DNA of 64,000 nt from Dendrophyllia cribrosa (lineage: Eukaryota > Cnidaria > Anthozoa > Scleractinia > Dendrophylliidae). Below, in pieces: positions 56,391 through 64,000 of the stretch (position 1 is its first letter; every line of letters starts with the position of its first letter). Under the pieces are notes generated by a model, which was not told the DNA's origin, did no database searches, and worked only from the letters and a program-made list of their open reading frames with translations. Location: NCBI GenBank assembly GCA_024195265.1, contig JAJLRJ010000006.1, positions 29,566,564 to 29,630,563 of the forward strand, written 5' to 3'. The translations under genes were made by a program, and so were the position numbers.

Positions 56391-56855
56391 ACTGGCAAAT
56401 GGCATTTAAAAATCGGTACGGCGAGCAGTACGGCATTGCAACTGTTCCGAAAGAAAAGATTGCGTGACAAGCGCCGCAAAGCAGGAAATGCATGCAGTGC
56501 AACAGGAAGCTCGCTCATATATTAAGAATATTACTTTACCTTTGATATAAAATATAAATGTCATCTTTCTGTCTTGATTGGTTTAAAAGTCCCACAAAAC
56601 GAATAAGCGGGGTTTTTTTTCGTGAACGATTATTGCAACAAATTGGTACAACTGCGACATCCATCGCCCACAACGAAGGCATCGAAGGACGGGACAGTGA
56701 TGCAAAGGAGAGGGGAGGTGGGGTTAGTTGAATTATTAGAACACATCGTTCGCGTAAAATAAAAATCTGATCGAACTGAAAGTTATTTTTCTAGAAAGAG
56801 TTTACCTAGACCTATATTCTGACAAAGTTTGGGGATTTTCGTTTTTTTCATTTTG
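56391..56855. other. No recognisable feature
   Basis: Short frames only. Confidence 0.3.
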
Positions 56856-56859
56856 CACA

Positions 56860-58135
56860 CCTCCAGGCCGCTCTTAAGCTTCCTGATATCGAGCACTTTG
56901 ACCATAAAACTTGAGGTTCAGTGCGGGAGATGTTTCTCATTCTTGGAGAAACAGTGGGAGCAAGTTTTTCAAGATTTATTTTTTCAGCATACTTTGTAAT
57001 GAAGTATGTGCCATCTCAAACAAAGAACAGCTTGTAAGTTTTGTACAGTATGTTGATCAAGATTCTGGGTAAGCAGATGTTAAATTCCTTGCAATCGATG
57101 ATGTACTAGATGAGCATGATTCTGCCAATGCATATGCAATCAAGATAATGTTAGTGAAACAGATTGCAACAGCCAAGCTAGAGAAGTGTAAGCTTACAGG
57201 TCTAGCCACAAATGGCTGTAGCGTTATGACTCAGAGAGAAATGGAATGGCTGTTAAGATGCATCAAGAATGCAAGCTACTTCTGAATGTTCACTGCATAT
57301 GCCACTGCTTAGCGCTGGCCTGTGGTGATGCAAATGACCATGTGTCGTACATCAAGGTGGTTGAAAGAATCTTGGTGCAGTTGTGGTTAAGAATTCATCA
57401 AAGCGCAGAACATCCTATGGCAAGGCAGCTGCAACTGCCAAATCATTGGTAGTTACAGGCAAGGAAGGCAAGAGAACTGTTGCCACGAAGTTGAAGAAAG
57501 CTTGTAGAACAAGGTGGCTTTCAACGGAAATGGCCATTCAGGGAGTCTTTGGAGACTTTGTGCCTTTGACTCAAACCCTCAGAGTGTTTAAAGAAACAAA
57601 GGGAGATAGCACTGCTAAAGGTCTGCTCCAGCAAATAAATATCAAGTTTCTCTCTGTTGTTTCCCTATTGCACAAGGTTTTACCTCCACTTTCTCATCTA
57701 AGCAAACTTTTCAGCAAAGGAACCATGTAATTTTCTGCTATTGAACCAGCAATTTAGTATACTACTGATCAAATTATGGAGATTGCCACTGAGAAAAGGC
57801 TGCTACTACGATTTAAGGAAAACCTAGGAGAAGGTGGCAGGCTTTCAGGTACTGAGTTGACCATCACACCTTGCTCTGAATCCTACCTTGAGAACCTGAC
57901 AGTGCGATACATCGATTCACTGAAGGACAACACGGATCAATTCTCGGAGAGCCTTCCTGTTTTGTCTGCATTCAACATATTGCAAAACAGCATTGCGATC
58001 AAACTTGGAAACCAAAATGTGGAAACTTTTGTTTTTAGTTTTTTGTCCAAATGGTACAATCCGCTTTATTATCGATATGAAATGTCCCCTAGTAACAATT
58101 TGTGGGTGTGGCCCTCAGGAGCGATTGAATGAGAC
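56860..58135 (+). pseudogene. hAT-like (ZNF862-type) transposase-derived pseudogene
   Basis: Successive frames read LNVHCICHCLALACGDANDH (57280), then VVKNSSKRRTSYGKAAATAK, KKACRTRWLSTEMAIQGVF, SLLHKVLPPLSHLSKLFSKG (57640-57730) and 57776-58132 with SESLPVLSAFNILQ. The CICHCLALACGDA and CRTRWLST pattern is shared by hAT-derived ZNF862/ZMYM-like proteins. Shifts near 57380 and 57730 and stops upstream of 57240 kill it. The C-terminal dimerisation region is absent. Confidence 0.7.
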
Positions 58136-58379
58136 CTGCCTCATGTGTATAAACAAACGTGAATTTATGCAACTAAATTCTATAACTTGGAGTTTTTGCA
58201 AGAAAATTACCCTAACTTCCATTTAGCAGATAGCTCTCTTGCCAATTGCTTTTCCATCATTGTCATGAGGTAATGCCTTCTTGTGTCTCCTACAGCAAGA
58301 GCAAAGAAAACGCCTTGGCGGAGATGCAAGAGATCCCACCAAACACCCCAACTGTTTCCATGCCACTAAGTGACTTCCC

Positions 58380-59497
58380 TTGGACACCTGGACAGTGGAG
58401 GATGACAGGCAGACTTTTCCAGACCACACATTTGAGGTGTATAATACTGCAATGAAACAAATCACTGGCCTGTCCGATATCAAAACGTTAGAGCCGTTGA
58501 CCTTTAGGCTGAAGGTGGACTGGAGCACTGCGACAGAGAAAGAAAAGCAGATGTGCAAAGAGAACAAGGACGAAGCCTGTTGTGTCTGTAAACTTTGTAT
58601 TACTTAAGAGATGTGACAACTACCGGTACTGATTGAACAATGAGAATAATTAGCCGCTGTTGTTGTTGATTACGGCAAAAGTTTTCCATTAGTCCATTAG
58701 CGATTTCCGCAGTTATGTTTAAAGATAAGCCTAGTAATTTAGCGAGCCAATCATGTGTAACTCATTTTTCTTTAAATTAATGGTTGTGATCTAATCGGAT
58801 GTAGTGTTTTAAAAGGACAGTTAACAAAATCGAGCCAGATTGCTGTGAGAACTCAAGATCGTGTTTGTGAATAAAACCGTAAAACGAAAAGGAAACTATC
58901 TGTGACTTGTTGGGGAATACTGTTTAGGGAAGGCAAACAATTCTCCAAAGTCGGTCTGTGTGTAAAGTGATCGAGCCAAGTTCTAGCGATAAGTTGCATA
59001 AATCATACAAAAATCCCACGTCCAGATCAGATAAAGAAGTCGAGGCACTGACGTCAGCCTACAGGCAAGCGCCAACCAAGAGTCTAAAAACACAGATCCT
59101 AAGCATATATGCCTTGCGCTATACGTCAAGCGAAATGAAGGCAATACAGTCACCCTTTGAAAAGCTAAGCGATCGCCAAATAAAAATGCAAGAACACATG
59201 CCAAAACTGTGGGAGTTCGGCTCGAAGTTGAGAAAATTCCTCACCACAGAGTATGCATTGATACGTCTAAACTTGAACACTTTTTGCATTTTGTTGACCA
59301 GCCTAATTTTCACCAAGATGTTTCTTTTGGAACGAGAACAGTTAAGCTGGACTCAGGTCAGCAGATGGTTATGCCTAACATGGTCAGAACTGTAGGGCAT
59401 TTAACAATGATTGAGCAATATCATCAGTGGTGCGAAGAAGAATATCAGCCTTTAGGCAGGTGTACCTTGTACAGAATATTGAAAGTGTGAGAGGCAT
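58380..59497 (+). pseudogene. Broken gene of an unnamed multicopy family, truncated by a Gypsy LTR
   Basis: Open pieces: 58380-58600 (DRQTFPDHTFEVYNTAMKQI; NKDEACCVCK), then an intron-like gap, 58958-59195 (VIEPSSSDKLHKSYKNPTSR; EALTSAYRQAPTKSLKTQIL), and in another frame 59209-59490 (QPNFHQDVSFGTRTVKLDSG; CTLYRILKV). A stop (TGA, probably from CGA) follows KV, and the readable protein ends at 59497 where the LTR begins. I know this as a multicopy coral protein without assigned function. Confidence 0.55.
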
Positions 59498-59824
59498 TGT
59501 AGTGTCCTGTGTACATCCGGGACTATCTTAACACGGGAAACGGCGGGTCACATGACCAAACGAGTGTACGAGTGTGGGTGAAGAGTGAGCGGTTGTTATT
59601 CAAGTGGAGCTGTACGTAGTGGTGGGAAATATGTTGTAGTTCAATTTGACTTGTGGTACAATTTGAATCTGAACCAGTACAATATGTTTTGAACCAGTAC
59701 AATATGTTTTGAACTGGTTTGGTTTATCAACTGTCTAAAAAGGGATTTTATTTTATGGGGTGTGGTTAAAAAATAGGGGCTTGGTTTTTTAGGGGGGTCT
59801 AAAAAGAATAGCACACAAACAAAA

Positions 59825-59965
59825 AAGGAAAATCCCCCCCCCCTACTTCTTACCCTACACCCCCCTGACCACTTCTTACCTTACCCTATCCCCCTGAACA
59901 CTTCCTACCCTACCCCCTGACCACTTCTAACCCTTCCCCCTAACTAGTTCAACAACTACCCATTA
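59825..59965. repeat. Pyrimidine-rich minisatellite, about 26-bp unit
   Basis: Four to five copies of a CCCCCTGACCACTTCTTACC-type unit with small length changes. Read on the minus strand, it follows the tRNA-like head at 60011-60079 after an A-rich link, so it may be the tail of a SINE-like unit. Confidence 0.65.
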
Positions 59966-60010
59966 TCCCCCCTGACTCTACTTTCCTTTTTTTCTTTTTT
60001 AAACATGGCA

Positions 60011-60079
60011 CTTACCCGGAATCGAACCACCAACCTATGGATCAGTAGTCCACCTTCTTGTCCACTTGACCACCAGAAC
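60011..60079 (-). tRNA. tRNA-like sequence with pol III A and B boxes (SINE head or tRNA pseudogene)
   Basis: On the minus strand TGGTCAAGTGG (60062-60072) fits the A box and GGTTCGATTCC (60018-60028) is a perfect B box at normal tRNA spacing. The T stem pairs poorly (outer pairs G-G) and no clear acceptor stem forms, so it is unlikely to be a working tRNA. A tRNA-derived SINE head or pseudogene within the Ginger element is more likely. Confidence 0.45.
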
Positions 60080-60239
60080 ATCAGTTGAAAATATCCCCAT
60101 ATTTCTTAATACCATTACTTATTAGACCCCAGGTCACCTCGGCCAAAGTTTTAATTAATTTAATTATTCGTACATGCGTACTAATACCTTTTTCGGACTT
60201 CAAAGTTCTAGCACATGTTCTTGACATCGTCAAGCGAAT

Positions 60240-61637
60240 ATGGAATGTGTAACAAAAGAAATTTTCTACAAAGAACTAAATACCTTGAAACAAAACAAGA
60301 AAAGGAAAGATTCTCTAATAACACTGTTCATTGAAGACCAATTTTACAACGAAGCCAAAGAATTCTTAAAAGGTGAATCCGAGAAACACAGCGACTCATC
60401 TACTTCGCAAGCAACAACACGTACACTCCAAAGAAAGAAATGGACATATCATGACGGGAAAATCAAAACCAGCGACCAAAAAATTGTGGTCCCCAAGAGT
60501 GAACTGTATGATGTTTTGACTTTAGCTCATCAAAGAACGCTTCATAGAGGCAGGCAAATAACATCCAGGTGGATTAATGAAAATTACTCTGAAGTGAATA
60601 TACGAGTTGTCAACCTATTCGTAAGTTTTTGCCCAATTCACGAAGAACAAAAGAGCATTACAAGTCGAGTTAAGTTGGTCACGAAGCCACTCCAATCACC
60701 TGAATTCCTCGCAATAATTGAGATCGATTTAATGGACTTCCGAAATTGCCCCTGTGATTGTTCGAAAACTCACACTTGGGCAATGAACATTATCGATCAC
60801 CACACCAAATACATAACGGTTGTACCCCTACATCAAAAAACGGCCGATGAAGTATTGTCCAATCTCACGAATTACTGCTACACATACGGATTTCCAAGAA
60901 AAATAATAACTGACAATGGAAAAGAGTTCAAAAACCACAAAATGAACCAATTTTGTCAGGAAAACAACATAACACTATCACATGGAGCACCACGCACACC
61001 CACTACTCAGGGACTAACTGAGAGAAGTAACAGGTCATGGAAGCAGGACATGAGATCACTCATTATTAGCACTGCAGACAAGAACATCAAAAAATGGTGC
61101 AACTACACAAGAGAGGCGTCATACACAAGAAACATTTCATATCATCGAGCAATAAAGCTAACCCCCTATGAAGCTGTATATGGAATTAAACCTCACCGCG
61201 AGAAGATTCCAAGCACAGAAGAGAGTACACAAAACCAATCAGAGGAAGGAGAAAACTGTGACCAAGAAGGCATTGAAGAGACACCAAGAAAAAGACAAAA
61301 AATAACAGAAAACCAAACAAAATACAACGCTGATATGGTGGAGCAGACAAAACGAAAACAACAAAAGCAAAAACCCAAGTTTAAAATATCAGATATGGTA
61401 GCTGTGAAAATTGACAAAGTAGATAAAACCAACCCCCTACACCCCAACATGTTACTGGGAAAAATACTTTCAATAGAAGAAACTGGCTGTGTCCAAATAG
61501 TCACTAAATATGGGAAAATAAAAACACTTATTTCTCCATCACGACTGTATTCCTGTACAGCCACTAATGTACAACTAGACTATAAAACTGAAATATCTTT
61601 CACAACAGCCTGCCAAAAGGCAAATGGACTATTATAA
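60240..61637 (+). CDS. Ginger transposase (retroviral-type integrase)
   Basis: 465 codons, no lesion, from the ATG at 60240. The N-terminal helical region is followed by an HHCC-like zinc domain (H97, H102, C131; the fourth position reads H134 in CPIH instead of Cys). The rve core has D163 in IIEIDLMDF, D225 in IITDNGKEF and E261 in GLTERSNRSW, a D-D35-E spacing. After it come TPYEAVYGIKP (as in Gypsy-type integrases) and a basic linker (PRKRQKI). A C-terminal SH3-like segment includes SDMVAVKIDKVD and LLGKILSIEETG. It cuts and joins the element ends. Neighbours are only the element's own non-coding parts. Confidence 0.92.
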   Translation: MECVTKEIFYKELNTLKQNKKRKDSLITLFIEDQFYNEAKEFLKGESEKHSDSSTSQATTRTLQRKKWTYHDGKIKTSDQKIVVPKSELYDVLTLAHQRTLHRGRQITSRWINENYSEVNIRVVNLFVSFCPIHEEQKSITSRVKLVTKPLQSPEFLAIIEIDLMDFRNCPCDCSKTHTWAMNIIDHHTKYITVVPLHQKTADEVLSNLTNYCYTYGFPRKIITDNGKEFKNHKMNQFCQENNITLSHGAPRTPTTQGLTERSNRSWKQDMRSLIISTADKNIKKWCNYTREASYTRNISYHRAIKLTPYEAVYGIKPHREKIPSTEESTQNQSEEGENCDQEGIEETPRKRQKITENQTKYNADMVEQTKRKQQKQKPKFKISDMVAVKIDKVDKTNPLHPNMLLGKILSIEETGCVQIVTKYGKIKTLISPSRLYSCTATNVQLDYKTEISFTTACQKANGLL

Positions 61638-62277
61638 ATCTCATGTTTACTGTCAAGGAAAGAAAAAAGAACAAAAGGACAACATTATCGAGAAACTTGA
61701 ATTTTTATTATGAACACCTACATTTAATTAAACTAAATTAGAATATCACAATCTACAGAATGTAAACAGTGAGAAAGTATAAATAAATATTTTTTTCTTC
61801 ATATCACTTTGTGGCCTCTAATGAGCAACTTGACTATTCCATGAACATCAATCACAAGCTAAGGGTTGTCCTGAAACCCAGAAATCTGAAATTAGGTAAA
61901 TCCTGATTTAAGGACAACTTTCCCCTGACCGTTAACTCAGAATCCAGGTTTTAGTTTCTAACGACTAAGTGTTAGCACAACCAACACACAAATGAGAAAA
62001 TACAAATATTAAAGTTAACATTCAACTAAGTCAATGTAACCTTCCCTAAAACCTAACCGTTTCAAATAAGTGCTTAACCCTAATCACTAAATTCAGCGCT
62101 TAATAATACTTTCTTCATCATCCTAAATAATCATCCTGCTGTTTGATAACCTATGAAGTGAACAGACCCATTGTGTACTGGTTCAAAACATATTGTACTG
62201 GTTGAGATTCAAATTGTACCACAAGTCAAATTGAACTACAACAAATACATTACATTGGCGACAAGGATGGTTGAAAT

Positions 62278-63540
62278 ATGACCGAGAAACATTTACAGCC
62301 GTTGGATTTGACCGGACCTGCTTCGCAAGTCGCGGAGAGGTGGAAAAGATGGAAGCATGCGTTCGAATATTATGCCGAAGGAAAGGGCATCGAAGCTGCT
62401 CGTAAGAAGACATCTCAACTCTTACATTTAGCCGGGATGGAAGTGCAGGATATATTTGAAGACTTGCAAGATCCTGGTCCTATTCCATCGTCGGGCGACA
62501 ACGCTTATAAAATCGCTATTCGCAAGTTGGATTCCTACTTTCGAGTTGAGGAGAATATTCCCTACGAACGCCATGTTTTTCGGCAGTTGGTACCGCGGGA
62601 TGGGGAGACCGCTGACCAGTTCATGGTTAGGCTGCGAAAGCAAGCTCGACACTGCAATTTTGGGGAGGCTATGGACGTCAATTTGAGAGATCAGCTAATC
62701 CAAAAGCTAACGGATTTTGAGCTGAAGAGAAAGTTGTTAGAACAGAGAAATATTACACTGGAACAGGCTTTAGATAAAGCTCGTGCGTGGGAAGCGGCCG
62801 GTCGACAGGCAACAAGCATGACAGTAAATCCGCAGTGTGCAGAGGGAGACAGCGTCAATGCGGTCAATATGAGGCAAGGAAACAGGGATGAGAAAAACAG
62901 AAAGTGCTACAATTGTGGAAAAGAGGGCCATCTGGCCAGGGATTGCCCAGCAAGAGGAGATATATGCAACAATTGTGGAAGAGGGGGACATCTGGCCAGG
63001 GATAGGAACTGTCCAGCAAGGGGAAAGATATGTGCAAAGTGTGGGAGGTATGGTCATTTTGCATTGCATTGTCGAGGAGGGAGTTCTAATTGTCCAACGG
63101 GTTATTTAACCAGAGGAAAAGCGGGCCAGCGACAGAGGGCTTCTGGCGGATATCCACGTCACAATGCTAATTTCGTGGGGGATCAACAGATATCAGATAA
63201 CGAGGAGGACTTTGCTTTTGCGTTTACAGTGACTGAGGATCCGGAAGAGACATGCAATGTAACTAATTGTAAAGAACCTGTCCTAGAAGTAAGCATTGAG
63301 GGCATCACAACAGGAGTGCTTATTGATTCCGGCTCAGTAAGCAACCTCATGGGGATAAAGGAATTTGAGCAACTTAGGTCTCAAGGCCTTAAGGCAAAGA
63401 TGGAGAGCTGCCACAAACGGCTGTATGGTTATGGTGGAAAGGAGTTGGAAGTAATTGGCCAGATCCAAGTTGAGGTTTCAGTGGGTGATACGGAGGAGTT
63501 TCACACTTTGTGGTTGTCAAGAGCGGAAGGTGTCTGCTAG
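62278..63540 (+). CDS. Gypsy Gag with CCHC knuckles and aspartic protease
   Basis: 420 codons from the ATG 23 bases after the LTR end. Gag capsid-like part about 15-175 (RWKRWKHAFEYYAEG; DQFMVRLRKQARHCNFGE). Three zinc knuckles at 210-223 (CYNCGKEGHLARDC), 230-245 (last spacing one residue too long: H-x6-C) and 252-265 (CAKCGRYGHFALHC). The retropepsin motif VLIDSGSVSNLMG has its DSG at 350-352. The frame stops at 63540, but the normal continuation is in the next frame, so it is truncated relative to a Gag-Pol polyprotein. The family assembles particles and processes its polyprotein. Confidence 0.85.
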   Translation: MTEKHLQPLDLTGPASQVAERWKRWKHAFEYYAEGKGIEAARKKTSQLLHLAGMEVQDIFEDLQDPGPIPSSGDNAYKIAIRKLDSYFRVEENIPYERHVFRQLVPRDGETADQFMVRLRKQARHCNFGEAMDVNLRDQLIQKLTDFELKRKLLEQRNITLEQALDKARAWEAAGRQATSMTVNPQCAEGDSVNAVNMRQGNRDEKNRKCYNCGKEGHLARDCPARGDICNNCGRGGHLARDRNCPARGKICAKCGRYGHFALHCRGGSSNCPTGYLTRGKAGQRQRASGGYPRHNANFVGDQQISDNEEDFAFAFTVTEDPEETCNVTNCKEPVLEVSIEGITTGVLIDSGSVSNLMGIKEFEQLRSQGLKAKMESCHKRLYGYGGKELEVIGQIQVEVSVGDTEEFHTLWLSRAEGVC

Positions 63541-64000
63541 GCCATATAACTTCAAAAGCGCTGGGTCTGCTTCGAATTGGTCTTGGGGCCAGTGGTGAAT
63601 ATGCACAATGCAATGTTGTCAGTGAGGATTTCGCTTCGGCTCTTCAGGCCAAGTACCCGAAGGTTTTTGATGGTGTTGGAAAGCTTAGGGATTACAAGTT
63701 GAAACTACACACGGACTCGAAGGTGACTCCGATAGCTCAGAAGCCAAGGCGTGTCCCATTCGCACTGCGAGAGAAGGTAACTGCGAAAGTGGAAGACCTC
63801 ATTTCCAAGGATATAGTTGAGCGGGTCGATGGGCCGACGTCGTGGATAAGTCCTGTTGTGGTGGCGCCGAAGGCATCAGGGGATATCAGGCTGTGTGTAG
63901 ATATGCGGAAAGCGAATGAGGCCATCATTCGTGAAAGGATACCCATACCGACAGTAGATGAAGTACTAGAGAATCTCAATGGTAGTGCCATGTTCTCAAA
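63495..64000 (+). pseudogene. Gypsy Pol: reverse transcriptase start, incomplete at window edge
   Basis: In the frame after the shift near 63500 the sequence is open to the window end: VVVKSGRCLLGHITSKALGL, then KYPKVFDGVGKLRDYKLKLH, RRVPFALREKVTAKVEDLIS, GPTSWISPVVVAPK and IRLCVDMRKANEAI. These are the opening motifs of Gypsy-type reverse transcriptase. The catalytic YVDD lies beyond the window. Gag and Pol differ by one frame; neighbouring families usually keep one frame, so I favour an indel. Confidence 0.75.

Larger units (their letters stand above)
59632..62243. mobile_element. Ginger-type DNA transposon (2,612 bp) with 4-bp duplication
   Basis: Terminal inverted repeats begin TGTTGTAGTTCAATTTGACT and end in ACA; the reverse complement of the right end matches for about 60 bases with one mismatch. 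AATA flanks both ends (59628-59631, 62244-62247). The left arm contains a small direct repeat (ACCAGTACAATATGTTTTGA, twice). It carries one integrase-like transposase gene. TGT...ACA ends, 4-bp duplication and a retroviral-type integrase without reverse transcriptase are the marks of Ginger elements. 61640-62243 is non-coding. Confidence 0.9.
59498..64000 (+). mobile_element. Gypsy-type LTR retrotransposon, 5' LTR split by Ginger, runs off window
   Basis: The proposed 5' LTR is TGTAGTGTCC... at 59498-59631 plus ...CATTACA ending at 62254 (about 141 bp once the Ginger element and one AATA are removed); it starts TG and ends CA. The primer-binding-site-like TTGGCGACAAGGATGG follows directly at 62255. 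Gag-protease is at 62278, and a reverse transcriptase reading continues to the window end. The 3' LTR lies outside. A frameshift near 63500 suggests this copy is inactive, unless the shift is programmed. Confidence 0.8.

Noticed and set aside
1..64000. Bacterial operon or contamination
   Set aside because: Spliceosomal introns, eukaryotic TE families, long AT-rich spacers and microsatellites throughout make this a eukaryotic nuclear sequence.

Overview
This window looks like a repeat-rich nuclear segment of an anthozoan cnidarian, probably a stony coral or close relative. The AT-rich sequence, spliceosomal introns, L1/Tx1-, CR1/L2- and Penelope-like retroelements, PIF/Harbinger, Ginger, hAT-, MULE- and pogo-like DNA transposons, and decayed protein families that I associate with cnidarian genomes all point that way. 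The taxon is an inference. I see no convincing single-copy host gene: nearly everything codes for, or derives from, mobile elements, often nested in one another.

Layout. 1-1.7 kb: tandem and palindromic repeats. 3-4.8 kb: a decayed gene. 5.4-9.8 kb: an L1/Tx1-like LINE running into a 500-N assembly gap (9819-10318). 10.4-16.1 kb: broken fragments (Mutator-like transposase, PIF1-like helicase, unrecognised exons). 16.5-20.6 kb: a LINE tail, a DUF3987-like pseudogene split by a 2.4-kb terminal-inverted-repeat (TIR) element carrying a SAP/SWIM remnant, then a Penelope fragment. 20.6-24.1 kb: MULE-like and recombinase-like remnants and a pogo-like MITE. 24.9-29.3 kb: a nearly complete Tx1-like LINE. 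29.3-33 kb: direct duplications, a MITE and a 5'-truncated LINE with a clean target-site duplication (TSD). 33.5-36.7 kb: an apparently intact PIF/Harbinger element. 38.2-42.05 kb: a large TE-type gene broken by many frameshifts.

42.1-52.5 kb is the main discovery: a 10,393-bp DNA transposon with 73-bp perfect TIRs and a 9-bp TSD. It encodes an intact four-exon DUF6589-type transposase (1071 codons) convergent with an intact two-exon RecQ-like helicase (630 codons). I assign it to the helicase-bearing Academ (AcademH-like) group. Two PIF/Harbinger-type MITEs, one inside the other, sit in its first intron.

53.3-64 kb: a small three-exon gene with a RecQ-type helix-turn-helix, a DIRS-like retroelement remnant, a hAT-like pseudogene, another broken repeat-family gene, and a Gypsy-type LTR retrotransposon running off the window. 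The Gypsy 5' LTR is split by a 2,612-bp Ginger-type transposon with an intact integrase-like transposase and a 4-bp TSD.

The order of events can be read from the nesting. Decayed genes were hit first; the intact Academ-like, Harbinger and Ginger elements came later and may still be, or recently have been, active.
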